Of a stretch of DNA of 39,969 nucleotides, positions 15,280 to 23,724 are shown piece by piece (position 1 is the first letter of the stretch; every line of letters starts with the position of its first letter). The position numbers were made by a program, and so were the translations under genes. The stretch lies in assembly GCA_035690495.1 (NCBI GenBank), contig DASSKK010000022.1:1-39969 (forward strand). The letters are read 5' to 3'. The notes under the pieces are model-generated. The model saw only the letters and a program-made list of their open reading frames with translations, had not been told where the DNA came from and made no database searches. This DNA is from DASSKK01 sp035690495 (GTDB lineage Bacteria; Actinomycetota; Actinomycetes; Propionibacteriales; Nocardioidaceae).

Positions 15280-16122
15280 TCAGGACGGACCCGTCGCGAC
15301 ACCCCGCGATGGGTCGGCGATCCACTCGCTCCACGAGCCCGCGTACAACCCTGCGTCGAAGCCGGCGAGCCGCAGCGCCAGCACCTGATGCGCCGCAGTG
15401 ACGCCCGATCCGCAGTAGGCGCCGACCTCGGCCCGGTCGGCCACGCCGAGCGCCGCGAACCGCTGGCGCAGCTCGCCGGCGGGCCGGAACCTCCCGTCCG
15501 GGAGGCTGTTGTCGAAGGTGGGTGCGCTGATCGCGCCCGGGATGTGCCCGGCCACCGGGTCCAGGGGCTCCACCTCCCCGCGGTACCTCTCCGTGAGGCG
15601 CGAGTCCAGGAGCCGTCCCCGCCCGGCGACTGCCGGCACGTCGTCGACCTCGATGAGCCGCATCCGGCCTGGTACGGCGTCGAAGTCGCCTGCCGCAACG
15701 GGCGGCGGGGGACCGGTCTCGGTGTCGCCGCCGGCCGCGACCCAGCCGTCGTACCCGCCGTCGAGCACGAGGACCTCGCGATGACCGAAGTAGCGCAGCA
15801 TCCACCACGCCCGCGCGGCGGCGGTCGCGTCGCGCTGGTCGTAGACCACGACCGCCACGTCGTTGCGCACGCCGAGTCGTCGCGCGGTGGCCTGGAACGT
15901 CGCCGTGCCCGGCAGCGGATGCCGGCCGGCCGCACCGGGTGGCGCGGCGAGGTCGTGGTCGAGCTCGACGAATGCCGCGCCGGGCAGGTGGCCGTCCTCG
16001 TAGCGCTCGAGGGACGGCGGCCCCTTTGCAGACCACCGCACGTCCCACAGCAACGGCTCGTCGCCGGCGTGGAGTCGCGCCGCGAGCTCTCGCGTCGAGA
16101 TCAGCAGCCCTTCCTCGGTCAT
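15280..16122 (-). CDS. sseA: Thiosulfate/3-mercaptopyruvate sulfurtransferase (two rhodanese domains)
   Basis: 280 residues. The N-terminal inactive rhodanese domain (LLWDVRWSAKGPPSLERYED, then HLPGAAFVELDHDLA) is followed by a catalytic domain with C in the loop AYCGSGVTAAH at about 238. The loop type CGSGVTA is that of mercaptopyruvate/thiosulfate sulfurtransferases. Substrate preference is not certain. It stands alone, convergent with the EamA gene and 29 bases downstream of the MocR gene on the same strand. Confidence 0.9.
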   Translation of the reverse strand: MTEEGLLISTRELAARLHAGDEPLLWDVRWSAKGPPSLERYEDGHLPGAAFVELDHDLAAPPGAAGRHPLPGTATFQATARRLGVRNDVAVVVYDQRDATAAARAWWMLRYFGHREVLVLDGGYDGWVAAGGDTETGPPPPVAAGDFDAVPGRMRLIEVDDVPAVAGRGRLLDSRLTERYRGEVEPLDPVAGHIPGAISAPTFDNSLPDGRFRPAGELRQRFAALGVADRAEVGAYCGSGVTAAHQVLALRLAGFDAGLYAGSWSEWIADPSRGVATGPS

Positions 16123-16151
16123 CGAGTCTCCTTCCGCAGAGCGATTGTGGC

Positions 16152-17552
16152 CTACGACGCGGCTTCGTCCAGCGTGGCGACCAGCCTCGCCAACGCTGCG
16201 GTGAAGGCGTGCTCGGGCGGGGTGCTGTAGCCCACGACGAGCGCGTTGGTGGGTGTGCCGGGAACGGCCGAGTAGGCGCCGAGCCCCTCGACAGCAAGGC
16301 CGTGATCACGGGCCAGCTCGACGAGGACGCGTTCGTCGAGCTCGTCGGGGAGCTCGAGCAGCGCGTGCAGGCCTGCGGCGATCCCGGTAACACGCACCCG
16401 CGGTGCATGCTCGGCAAGGGCGGCCACCAGCCGGTCGCGGCGGCGCCGGTAGGCCAGCCGGGCACGGCGTACCTGCCGGTCGTAGCCGCCCCGGTCGACC
16501 AGCTCGGCGAGAGTGAGCTGCGCGAGAACGCTGGTGCCGTGGTCCGCCAACCGCTTGGCGGCGACGACGTCGTCGACCAGAGAGGAGGGGACCACAAGCC
16601 ACCCCAGCCGGAGCCCGGGAGCCAGGCTCTTGCTCGCCGTGCCGGCGTAGACGACGCGGTCGGGAGCGAGGGCCTGCATGGCACCGACCGGGTGCCGGTC
16701 GTAGCGGAACTCGCCGTCGTAGTCGTCCTCGACGACCAGCCCGCCGGTCGCAGCCGCCCAGTCGATCGCGGCGGTACGGCGCGCGGGAGCTAGCGCCATC
16801 CCGAGCGGGAACTGGTGCGCGGGGGTGAGCACCACTCCACCGGCGCGCGTGAGACGGTCGGTGACTGCGCCTTGCTCGTCGATGGCCGTCGGCCGCACGC
16901 GCAGTCCGTGCTCGGCGGCGATCGCACGGTGGTCGGGGAGACCGAACGGCTCCATGGCCAGCCCGGTGGCGCCCGACCCGCGCACGATTCGGGCGAGCAG
17001 GCCGAGTCCTTGGGTGAACCCGGCGCAGATCACGATGCGCCCCGGGTCGGCGTGCACGCCCCGCACCCGGGCCAGGTAGCCGGCAAGCGCCTGCCGAAGC
17101 TCCGGGCAGCCCTGGGGGTCGCCGTACCCGAGCGTCTCGGCTGCCGCGACCATCGCCGCTCTGCGGGCGGCAGCCAGCCAGTCGTGGCGCGGGAACATCG
17201 ACACATCGGGGCTTCCCGGCCTCATGTCGTAGCGGGGCCGGCGCGCATCGGGTGCGGACTCCGGGGTGGCATCCAGCCCTGGCGCGCGCTCGGCCACCCG
17301 GGTGCCGGATCCCTGCCGGGCGATCAGCCAGCCCTCGGCGACCAGCTGCCCGTAGGCATCGGCGACGGTGTTGCGGGCGAGGCCGAGGTCGGCCGCCAGG
17401 GTCCGCGAGGACGGCACCCTGACGCCCGGCCCCAGGCGGTCCTCGCGGATCGCCTCGCGCAGCGCCGCCTCCAGTCCGGCGCGCACGCGGGGGCCGCTGC
17501 GGTCCAGGTGCAGGTCCAGACCCGAGACGGAAGTGGCCCACGAATCACTCAT
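16152..17552 (-). CDS. MocR/PdxR-type GntR regulator with aminotransferase domain
   Basis: 466 residues. The N-terminal GntR wHTH (VRVPSSRTLAADLGLARNTV, then YGQLVAEGWL, about 30-85) is fused to a fold-type-I aminotransferase domain. That domain has the PLP lysine in YAGTASKSLAPGLRLGW and VEDDYDGEFRYDR as the cofactor-binding motif. MocR proteins sense PLP or related ligands and usually control a divergent neighbour, here the gene at 17600 across a 47-base gap. The gap is the likely operator; I see no clean repeat in it. Confidence 0.92.
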   Translation of the reverse strand: MSDSWATSVSGLDLHLDRSGPRVRAGLEAALREAIREDRLGPGVRVPSSRTLAADLGLARNTVADAYGQLVAEGWLIARQGSGTRVAERAPGLDATPESAPDARRPRYDMRPGSPDVSMFPRHDWLAAARRAAMVAAAETLGYGDPQGCPELRQALAGYLARVRGVHADPGRIVICAGFTQGLGLLARIVRGSGATGLAMEPFGLPDHRAIAAEHGLRVRPTAIDEQGAVTDRLTRAGGVVLTPAHQFPLGMALAPARRTAAIDWAAATGGLVVEDDYDGEFRYDRHPVGAMQALAPDRVVYAGTASKSLAPGLRLGWLVVPSSLVDDVVAAKRLADHGTSVLAQLTLAELVDRGGYDRQVRRARLAYRRRRDRLVAALAEHAPRVRVTGIAAGLHALLELPDELDERVLVELARDHGLAVEGLGAYSAVPGTPTNALVVGYSTPPEHAFTAALARLVATLDEAAS

Positions 17553-17599
17553 GGAAGTGGACCTTACCCCTGGGCCGGTGCGCGGGTAGTGTGGTGCTC

Positions 17600-18118
17600 A
17601 TGACCACCACCACGAACACCCAGGACACGCACCCCGTGAGCCACCCCTCCGAGGTCCCGGTGCGGCTGGACTTCAACGCCCACGCTGCCGAGTTCTCCCG
17701 CGCGATGAAGCAGCTCGACCACGCCGCCACCAAGGAGCTGGACCGGGTCGGGATCGACCCCCGGCTGCGCGAGCTGGTCCGGGTCCGCGCCTCCCAGGTG
17801 AACGGCTGCGCCTACTGCATCGACATGCACACCAAGGACGCGCGGGCAGTCGGGGAGACCGAGCAGCGGCTGTACGCCCTGACTGCCTGGCGCGACACCG
17901 CGTTCTTCGACTCTCGCGAGATGGCCGCGCTCGCGTTCACCGAGTCGGTCACCTTGATGGCCGTCGACCACGTCCCGCAGGGGGCCTACGACGCGGTTGC
18001 CGGCGAGTTCAGCCCCGACGAGGTCGCCGCCCTGGTGTCGCTGATCGTGGCCATCAACGCCTGGAACGCGATCGGCGTGAGCACCCATGTCTGGAACCCG
18101 GGTTCCTACCAGCCGTGA
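17600..18118 (+). CDS. Carboxymuconolactone decarboxylase / AhpD-like protein
   Basis: 172 residues from ATG 17600. The redox motif VNGCAYCIDMHTKDAR has the CxxC...H of AhpD-type alkylhydroperoxidases, preceded by LRELVRVRASQ; ALVSLIVAINAWNAIG is the usual C-terminal helix. Such proteins act as peroxidase or disulfide partners. The divergent MocR gene suggests control by a PLP-related signal. A GTG nine bases upstream (17591) is a less likely start. Confidence 0.9.
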   Translation: MTTTTNTQDTHPVSHPSEVPVRLDFNAHAAEFSRAMKQLDHAATKELDRVGIDPRLRELVRVRASQVNGCAYCIDMHTKDARAVGETEQRLYALTAWRDTAFFDSREMAALAFTESVTLMAVDHVPQGAYDAVAGEFSPDEVAALVSLIVAINAWNAIGVSTHVWNPGSYQP

Positions 18119-18137
18119 CCTATCGCAGGATCACACC

Positions 18138-18288
18138 ATGACCGACGCCACCGACGTGCTGACCTGGTTCGACCTGCACACCGCCCACGCGCCGCCCTGT
18201 CCGGGTCGCGAACTGGACACACGTCGAGGACGGTCGGATCACCCGCATCCGGGTCACCTTCGACCCGCGGCCATTGCTGGCGCAGTAG
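18138..18288 (+). pseudogene. NTF2/SnoaL-like protein remnant with internal deletion and frameshift
   Basis: The start MTDATDVLTWFDLHTAH is in frame from ATG 18138. The end VANWTHVEDGRITRIRVTFD plus RPLLAQ, a typical SnoaL-like C-terminus, is read in another frame to TAG 18286-18288. Together they give under 50 residues instead of about 120, so the middle is gone and the frame is broken. Confidence 0.65.
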
Positions 18289-18300
18289 CTACAGCTGACG

Positions 18301-18381
18301 TCACTCCACGACGCAGAACAACTCCGCCGCGCGCGTGACGTCGCCGACGTGCAGGACGATCGATCCCAGTGTGCTGGCCAT
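18301..18381 (-). pseudogene. Glyoxalase/VOC-family protein, N-terminal stub (26 aa)
   Basis: From ATG 18381 the sequence MASTLGSIVLHVGDVTRAAE is the start of a VOC-family protein, but TGA follows after 26 codons. The rest of the gene is absent: the SnoaL-like remnant begins next to it. Both stubs mark a deletion scar. Confidence 0.6.
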
Positions 18382-18390
18382 GTCCCATCC

Positions 18391-19128
18391 TCACACGGCC
18401 TGCCGGTAGACCGAGACGTGCGAGCGTGAGTCTGCGGTGAACTCGGCACCGTTCCAGTCCGCGCTTCGGCTCTCCAGCTCCAGGTCGGCCAGCTGTGCCA
18501 TCAGGTCGAGCTCGGCCGGCCAGATGTAGCGGTGCGGACTACGCGAGAGCTCGGCCCCCTCGCCGTCGCCGAAGTGGAAGTGGTGCGAGACGACTTGCTG
18601 ATGGAGCACGTCGTACGTGTCGAGGCCGAGGTAGCCCGGCTCATGGTGCCAGACCACCGCATCCTGACCCGGCGGCAGCTTGCGCAGCTCGGGGACCCAC
18701 AGCTCGATCACGAACCTGCCGCCGGCAGACAGATGGCGGGCGGCGTTGCGGAAGCACTGCACCTGCTCGGACTGGGTGAGCAGGTTCGAGATCGTGTTGA
18801 ACACCAGGTAGACGAGGCCGTATTCGCCGGGCGCGCGGACGGTGGCCATGTCACCGACCACCACGGGAAGCGTCGCCTCGTCGGCCTTGGTGCGCAGCTG
18901 CTCGACCATGGGCCGGGACAGTTCGATGCCGGTGACCGGCACCCCGCGCTCGGCCAGCGGGATCGCCACCCGGCCCGTGCCGACGGCGAGCTCGAGAGCG
19001 GCGCCGTCCCCGGCGAGCTCGGCGAGCCGGTCGACGGTCGGCCCGAGCACCTCCGGCGCGAACATCTCGGTGCCCGGCGTGTCGTAGCGCTGGGCGGTCT
19101 CGGGGCCCCAGATGTCTTCTTGATCCAT
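18391..19128 (-). CDS. Class I SAM-dependent methyltransferase
   Basis: 245 residues from ATG 19128 (MDQEDIWGPETAQRYDTPGT); ATG 19140 would add four residues. Motif I is ALELAVGTGRVAIPLAERGV, with the acidic end of strand 2 in VTGIELS. VVVGDMATVRAPGEYGLVYL is motif II, and LSAGGRFVIELWVPEL is motif III. The substrate is unknown. It is in the same direction as the MFS gene, 127 bases apart. Confidence 0.88.
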   Translation of the reverse strand: MDQEDIWGPETAQRYDTPGTEMFAPEVLGPTVDRLAELAGDGAALELAVGTGRVAIPLAERGVPVTGIELSRPMVEQLRTKADEATLPVVVGDMATVRAPGEYGLVYLVFNTISNLLTQSEQVQCFRNAARHLSAGGRFVIELWVPELRKLPPGQDAVVWHHEPGYLGLDTYDVLHQQVVSHHFHFGDGEGAELSRSPHRYIWPAELDLMAQLADLELESRSADWNGAEFTADSRSHVSVYRQAV

Positions 19129-19255
19129 GGCCGCGACCATGTCAGCGGCCCGAGGCCCGGTCCAGTGGTTTTCCGCACCGATAGCGGTACGCCGAGCGTG
19201 CTCGTGGGCGGCGCGGCCAACGCGAGCTCGTCAGAAGGGGACCGCCGGACGAGGT

Positions 19256-20395
19256 TTAGCCCGCCACCTGGGACCTGGAGTGTGGCGCGACCGCGAGCAG
19301 CACTGCCGCGAGCAGGGCGCCGATCCCCGCCAGTGCCAGCACGGGGGTGCCGTGGGACTGGTAGAGCGGCAGCCACAGCGCCGGCGCGATCGCGGCACCG
19401 ATGAACTGGAAGGCGAGTACGAACGACGCCGCGCCTCCGCGGTTGTCCGGCGAGGTGCGTACGGCGAGCAAGGCGGTCGTCGCGCGTACCCCGGTGTTGG
19501 CGGCGCCCCCGATGAGCAGCCCGACGACGAGCACGATCACCACCGGGGAGAAGCCGCAGACGACCGCGGCGACGACCATGCCCAGGCCGAGGAGGGCGCC
19601 GGCGGCACGCACCCCGACCGAGTCGAGCAGCCGCCCCGCCGCCGGCCCCGCCAGCAGGCCGGCCACGCCGTACGACGCGACGACGAGCCCGCGCAGGGTC
19701 GGGCCGACACCGAACACGTCCGTGGCGACCAGTGCGGAGAGGACGGTCAGCCCCATGCTGGTCAGGTAGGCGAACGCCGCCGCGGCGCTGCCGACGAGCA
19801 CTCCTGGCCGCAGGACGCTGCGCGGGTCCGGCGCCGCCCGCCCGCGACCGGTTCCCTCGGTGACAGGTGTCGTCACCACCAGCACCGCCGCCACCGCTGC
19901 CGAGGCGACGAAGCCCCACCGCCAGCCGACGTCGGCGGCCAGGCCGCCGACGAACGGCGAGAACGCCTGTCCGGCGGCCTGGTAGGCGCCGAAGACGCCC
20001 AGCGTGCGACCCAGCCGCCGGGCGGGGAGCATGTCGGACAGGACGGCGATCAGCACCGGCGTGGTGAACGCGTTCGCCACCCCTTGCAGGCCGCGGGCGG
20101 CGAGCACGGCCCCCAGCGTGGGGGCGGCCGCCACCCCGAGCGACGCCAGCACGTAGACGACATACGCGACACGCAGCGAGCGCCCGCGTCCCCAGCGCTC
20201 GGCCAGCGACCCGGAGACGAGCATCACCAGCGCGAACGGGACCATGTAGACGGTGATCGCCAGACCGACGGTGTCCACCGAGGTGTGCACGCCGTGGGCC
20301 ATCTCGGGCAGCATCGTGGTGGTGATGCCGCCGCCGAACGGTCCGAGGAAGCCTCCCGCGAACAGCGCCCACATCCGCCTCTGCCTCGGCTCCAC
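19256..20395 (-). CDS. MFS transporter, drug-exporter type
   Basis: 379 residues, about 12 helices. The loop between helices 2 and 3 reads SGSLAERWGRGRSLRVAY, the MFS signature, and FGAYQAAGQAFSPFVGGLAA lies at helix 5. Short for the family but complete at both ends. No substrate can be named; the adjacent ArsR/ArsM genes could suggest arsenical export, but the gene has no ArsR-type site of its own that I can see. Confidence 0.88.
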   Translation of the reverse strand: MEPRQRRMWALFAGGFLGPFGGGITTTMLPEMAHGVHTSVDTVGLAITVYMVPFALVMLVSGSLAERWGRGRSLRVAYVVYVLASLGVAAAPTLGAVLAARGLQGVANAFTTPVLIAVLSDMLPARRLGRTLGVFGAYQAAGQAFSPFVGGLAADVGWRWGFVASAAVAAVLVVTTPVTEGTGRGRAAPDPRSVLRPGVLVGSAAAAFAYLTSMGLTVLSALVATDVFGVGPTLRGLVVASYGVAGLLAGPAAGRLLDSVGVRAAGALLGLGMVVAAVVCGFSPVVIVLVVGLLIGGAANTGVRATTALLAVRTSPDNRGGAASFVLAFQFIGAAIAPALWLPLYQSHGTPVLALAGIGALLAAVLLAVAPHSRSQVAG

Positions 20396-20479
20396 CCGCG
20401 CAGTCTAGGGACGGCCCGGCGGAACGGTGGGACGCCGCCGAGCGAGGCTCACTGCCTCACCGAGCGGTTCGGACAAGCG

Positions 20480-20845
20480 TCAACCGCACGGCGCGAACAC
20501 GCCGGCCAGCGAGTCCAAGGCACCGGGGACGAGGCGGTAGTAGGCCCACTTGCCGCGCTGCTCCCGCTCGAGCAGCCCGGCATCGACGAGCGTCTTGAGA
20601 TGGTGCGAGACGGTCGGCTGGGACAGGTGGACCGGATCGGTGAGCTCGCACACACAGGCCTCGCCGTCGTGCGCTGCGATCAGCGAGACCAGCCGCAGCC
20701 GGGTCGGCTCGGCGAGCGCCTTCAGCACCGCGGCGAGACGCTCGGCCGCGGCCGCGTCGAGAGCCGACCCCGTGATCGGGCTGCAGCAGTCCGCAAGCTC
20801 TGCGATCACCCGCGACGGGTCGGGCGGGGACACGGCTGCACTCAT
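20480..20845 (-). CDS. arsR: ArsR/SmtB-family metalloregulator
   Basis: 121 residues. The winged helix contains LAEPTRLRLVSLIA and LSQPTVSHHLKTLVDAGL. Candidate As(III) thiols are C20/C21 (ADCCSP), C64/C66 (EACVCEL, in the recognition-proximal helix as in classical ArsR) and C120 near the end. It is divergent from the arsM gene over 86 bases containing two dyads. ATG 20845 is preferred to a start six codons upstream because that extension (MWENGG) is not family-like. Confidence 0.9.
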   Translation of the reverse strand: MSAAVSPPDPSRVIAELADCCSPITGSALDAAAAERLAAVLKALAEPTRLRLVSLIAAHDGEACVCELTDPVHLSQPTVSHHLKTLVDAGLLEREQRGKWAYYRLVPGALDSLAGVFAPCG

Positions 20846-20867
20846 GCCACCATTCTCCCACACATTG

Positions 20868-20883
20868 ACAGATGTCGATCTGT
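20868..20883. promoter_or_regulatory. Dyad 1 in the arsR-arsM gap
   Basis: ACAGAT-GTCG-ATCTGT, perfect 6-bp arms. It lies 23 bases from the arsR start and shares the core GTCGAT with dyad 2. Confidence 0.55.
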
Positions 20884-20897
20884 GCGGCAGAGTGGTT

Positions 20898-20919
20898 CAC
20901 ATCGATGAGTGTCGATGTG
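20898..20919. promoter_or_regulatory. Dyad 2 in the arsR-arsM gap, probable ArsR operator
   Basis: CACATCGA-TGAGTG-TCGATGTG, perfect 8-bp arms, ending 12 bases before ATG 20932. Strong symmetry, and position between the regulator and its divergent target, suggest arsenite-relieved repression. Confidence 0.65.
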
Positions 20920-20931
20920 AAGGAGCGGGAG

Positions 20932-21699
20932 ATGACCAACACAGGAGAGACGTCGCTGCGCGAGCAGGTCCGAGCCCGGTACGCCGCGGCTGCGACCCAG
21001 GCGGCGGAAGGCGTCGGCGGGTGCTGCTCCGCCGGGTCGTGCGCACCAGGCTCGGTGCAGGTCGACGACCGGTTCGGCGCGGCGCTCTACGACCCGCAGG
21101 AGCAGGCTGCGCTGCCGGCCGAGGCGCTTGCGGCGAGCCTCGGCTGCGGCAACCCCTTGGCGGTCGCCGATCTGCATCGTGGCGAGCGGGTGCTCGACCT
21201 GGGCTCCGGCGGTGGGATCGACGTACTGCTGTCCGCGCGCCGCGTCGGACCGGATGGCTTCGCCTACGGGGTCGACATGACCGCCGAGATGCTCGAGCTG
21301 GCGAGGTCCAACGCGGCCAAGACCGGCGCGCGCAACGTGGAGTTCCTCGAGGGCACGATCGAGAGCGTCCCGCTGCCGGACGCCGCCGTGGACGTGGTCA
21401 TCTCCAACTGTGTGATCAACTTGTCCGTCGACAAGCCCGCGGTGCTCGCCGAGATGTTCCGGCTGCTCCGGCCGGGTGGCCGCATCGGCATCAGCGACGT
21501 GGTCGCCGAGGACCAGCTGAGCCCGGCTGATCGGGCCGAGCGCGGTTCGTATGTCGGCTGCATCGCCGGCGCGCTGTCCCGCACCGAGTACCTGGACGGC
21601 CTGGCTTCGGCCGGGTTCACCGACGCGTCGGTCACGTTCACCCACGCCGCTGCGGACGGCATGCACGCCGCGATCATCCGCGCCACCAAGCCCGCCTGA
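20932..21699 (+). CDS. arsM: Arsenite S-adenosylmethionine methyltransferase
   Basis: 255 residues; ATG 20932 follows AAGGAG at 20919-20924. The three catalytic cysteines of ArsM are present: C72 (LGCGNP), C160 (SNCVINL) and C210 (YVGCIAGAL). An N-terminal CCSAGSC (31-37) probably adds metalloid binding. The SAM motif is VLDLGSGGGIDVLLSA. It methylates As(III) to volatile or exported forms. Divergent arsR and the dyads in the gap suggest arsenic-inducible expression. Confidence 0.95.
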   Translation: MTNTGETSLREQVRARYAAAATQAAEGVGGCCSAGSCAPGSVQVDDRFGAALYDPQEQAALPAEALAASLGCGNPLAVADLHRGERVLDLGSGGGIDVLLSARRVGPDGFAYGVDMTAEMLELARSNAAKTGARNVEFLEGTIESVPLPDAAVDVVISNCVINLSVDKPAVLAEMFRLLRPGGRIGISDVVAEDQLSPADRAERGSYVGCIAGALSRTEYLDGLASAGFTDASVTFTHAAADGMHAAIIRATKPA

Positions 21700-21714
21700 C
21701 AGGTCGACCGCCAC

Positions 21715-23298
21715 TCACGTGAACGGCGGCAGGCTCTGGTCCTGCACCAGCACACCCCGGAACGGGTCGCCCGCCTCGGCCAGCCGGTCGAGCGCCGTAC
21801 GGATCGTCCAGCGGTCCGGTCGCAGATCCGGGTCGTCCAGCTCGTGCCAGCCGATCGGCATCGACACGGGGGCGCCCGCGGCCGGGCGCGGGGAGTACGG
21901 CGCGACCAGCGTCTTGTTGATGGCGTTCTGGGTGAAGTCCAGCCGCGCCCGCCCGCGCCGTGCCTTCTTCTCCCACTTCCAGCTGACCAGCTCCGGCACC
22001 ACCCTGCCGATCGTGCGGGACACGCCCTCGACCCACTTGCGGGTGTCCTCGAACGTCGGGCCGGTCTCGATCGACACCCAGATCTGGATGCCGCGCCGCC
22101 CGGTGACCTTCGGCTGCGCCCGTAGGCCCAGCCGCTCGAACGCCGTGCGGTGCAGCCGGGCGAGCACGAGCACCTCCTCCCAGTCCGTGTCCTCGCCGGG
22201 GTCGATGTCGAACAGTGCGTACGTCGGGCACTCCGGCTGCGACCTACGCGAGGTCCAGGGATGCCACTCCAGTGCCCCGAAGTTGGCCGCCCAGACCAGC
22301 GCGGCCGGCTCGTCGGCGACCAGGTACGTCGCGGTCTCACCCTCGTCGGCCAGCGGGTTGTCCCAGCGTGGCACCCACGTGGGAGCGTGATCGGGCAGCT
22401 CCTTGTGCCAGAAGCCCGGCCGGTGCGCGCCGTCGGGGTAGCGGTGCAGGTTGAGCGCCCGGCCCTCCAGGTAGGGCAGCACGACCGGCGCGATCCGCGC
22501 GGTGTAGGCCAGCAGCTCTCGCTTGGTGACCGGCTCCTCGTCGTCGCGGGCGGGGAAGAGCACCTTGTCGAGGTTCGTGACGCGCAGCCTCCGGCCGTGC
22601 ACAGGCCAGGTGCCGTCGGCGCCGAGATCGGCGAGCGCCGCGATCTCGGTGTCGTCGAGGTCCTCGGGCGAAGGCTCGATCCGCTCACGGGCGCTCGCCG
22701 CCGGCCGGTCTCCGTGCCAGGCGTACGACGGGCCCGCTTGCACCTCGTCGTTGGTGCGGCCGCTGGTCACCGAGCGTGGGTGGTCCTCCGGCTCCCAGCC
22801 GTCGACGGCGTACTCGTCGTGCTTGTGCATCAGCAGCCACTGGTCCGACGAGGAGTCGCCGGTGCGCACCAGGATGAACCGGCCGCGCAACCTCTCGCCG
22901 TACAGGTCAGCGTGGAGTTCTCCGTCGGCCACCGCCTTCACCGGGTCCTTGGTGCGGTGCGGCTCCCAGGTGCCGCGGTCCCAGACGATCACCTCGCCGC
23001 CGCCGTACTCGCCGCGCGGGATCACGCCCTCGAAGTCGACGTACTCGATCGGGTGGTCCTCTACGTGGATCGCCATCCGGCGCACCGCCGGGTCGAGCGT
23101 CGGACCCTTCGGCACCGCCCACGACGCGAGCACGCCGTCCATCTCCAGGCGGAAGTCGTAGTGCAGCCGTCGCGCCCGATGCCGTTGCACGACGAACCGC
23201 AGGCCCTCCTCACCGCGCACGCTCGCGCCGCCCGAGGGCTCGGGCGTGCGCTCGAAGTCGCGCTTGCGGCGGTACGGCGCCAGCCGCTCCTCGCTCAT
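21715..23298 (-). CDS. LigD-like protein with phosphoesterase and polymerase domains, no ligase domain
   Basis: 527 residues. The N-terminal 3'-phosphoesterase domain (about 25-165) has RHRARRLHYDFRLEMDGVL, VEDHPIEYVDFEGVIPRGEY and GGGEVIVWDRGTWEP. The C-terminal primase-polymerase domain (about 230-527) has VTNLDKVLFPA, the catalytic pair in LFDIDPGED and LDFTQNAINKTLVAPYS. The ATP-ligase domain of full LigD is absent, and the order PE-Pol matches neither mycobacterial Pol-PE-Lig nor Pseudomonas Lig-PE-Pol. It probably trims and fills ends in Ku-dependent repair with a separate ligase; neither Ku nor such a ligase is in the window. Confidence 0.92.
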   Translation of the reverse strand: MSEERLAPYRRKRDFERTPEPSGGASVRGEEGLRFVVQRHRARRLHYDFRLEMDGVLASWAVPKGPTLDPAVRRMAIHVEDHPIEYVDFEGVIPRGEYGGGEVIVWDRGTWEPHRTKDPVKAVADGELHADLYGERLRGRFILVRTGDSSSDQWLLMHKHDEYAVDGWEPEDHPRSVTSGRTNDEVQAGPSYAWHGDRPAASARERIEPSPEDLDDTEIAALADLGADGTWPVHGRRLRVTNLDKVLFPARDDEEPVTKRELLAYTARIAPVVLPYLEGRALNLHRYPDGAHRPGFWHKELPDHAPTWVPRWDNPLADEGETATYLVADEPAALVWAANFGALEWHPWTSRRSQPECPTYALFDIDPGEDTDWEEVLVLARLHRTAFERLGLRAQPKVTGRRGIQIWVSIETGPTFEDTRKWVEGVSRTIGRVVPELVSWKWEKKARRGRARLDFTQNAINKTLVAPYSPRPAAGAPVSMPIGWHELDDPDLRPDRWTIRTALDRLAEAGDPFRGVLVQDQSLPPFT

Positions 23299-23332
23299 GG
23301 CCGGAACGTACCCCGCTCTCCGCATGGAATCC

Positions 23333-23425
23333 GGAGCCGAACGGCACGGGCGACACCGCGATCGCGAACTCGTCGACCAGGCCGGCGCTCACCGGGGTGT
23401 GGAACGGGACTGCGGCGGCGCTCAA
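23333..23425 (-). pseudogene. RibD C-terminal / dihydrofolate-reductase-like remnant
   Basis: In the 123-base gap between the LigD-like gene and the toxin, one frame reads VSAGLVDEFAIAVSPVPFGS plus G. This matches the LVDE...VAPVLLGSG segment conserved in RibD-C-type reductases. Only about 30 residues remain, without a plausible start. Confidence 0.4.
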
Positions 23426-23724
23426 TCCTCCAGGTCGAATGTCTCGTGGAAGGCCCTTGTCAGGTCGCGCTCCTGCGCCTCAAGCAACGCGCCGAGGGGA
23501 CGCACCAATGCGTCTCGTGCGACAGTCGCGATGGAGTCCAGGTTGACCGCCGAGTCGCGATCGAGGCCGTTGCGCTGGCCGACAGGCACCTCGCTGCGCA
23601 GACCTCGAACCGTGCTGGTGATGGGTGCGACGGTGACGAACCGGCGTACTGCCCTCACCTCCTCGCGGGTCAGCACCAGCACCGGCCGCGTCTTGTCCAG
23701 TCGGGCCAGCCAGATCGGATGCAT
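23422..23724 (-). CDS. MazF/PemK-type toxin
   Basis: 100 residues from ATG 23724. The start HPIWLARLDKTRPVLVLTRE has the family's conserved K/RPVLVL segment. VTVAPITSTVRGLRSEVPVG and SAVNLDSIATV continue the SH3-like endoribonuclease fold, and LLEAQERDLTRAF is the usual final helix. Members cleave mRNA at short sequences. Its start overlaps the antitoxin stop (ATGA), the normal TA order. Confidence 0.88.
   Translation of the reverse strand: MHPIWLARLDKTRPVLVLTREEVRAVRRFVTVAPITSTVRGLRSEVPVGQRNGLDRDSAVNLDSIATVARDALVRPLGALLEAQERDLTRAFHETFDLED

Noticed and set aside
14384..16684. A 766-codon minus-strand frame across four genes
   Set aside because: Composition is dominated by Arg/Pro/Ala/Gly, and it covers well-supported genes in other frames.
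18391..20395. Arsenic operon extended to the methyltransferase and MFS genes
   Set aside because: They lack cysteine motifs typical of arsenical proteins, and the arsR gene is followed by an 84-base gap; no shared operator is seen.
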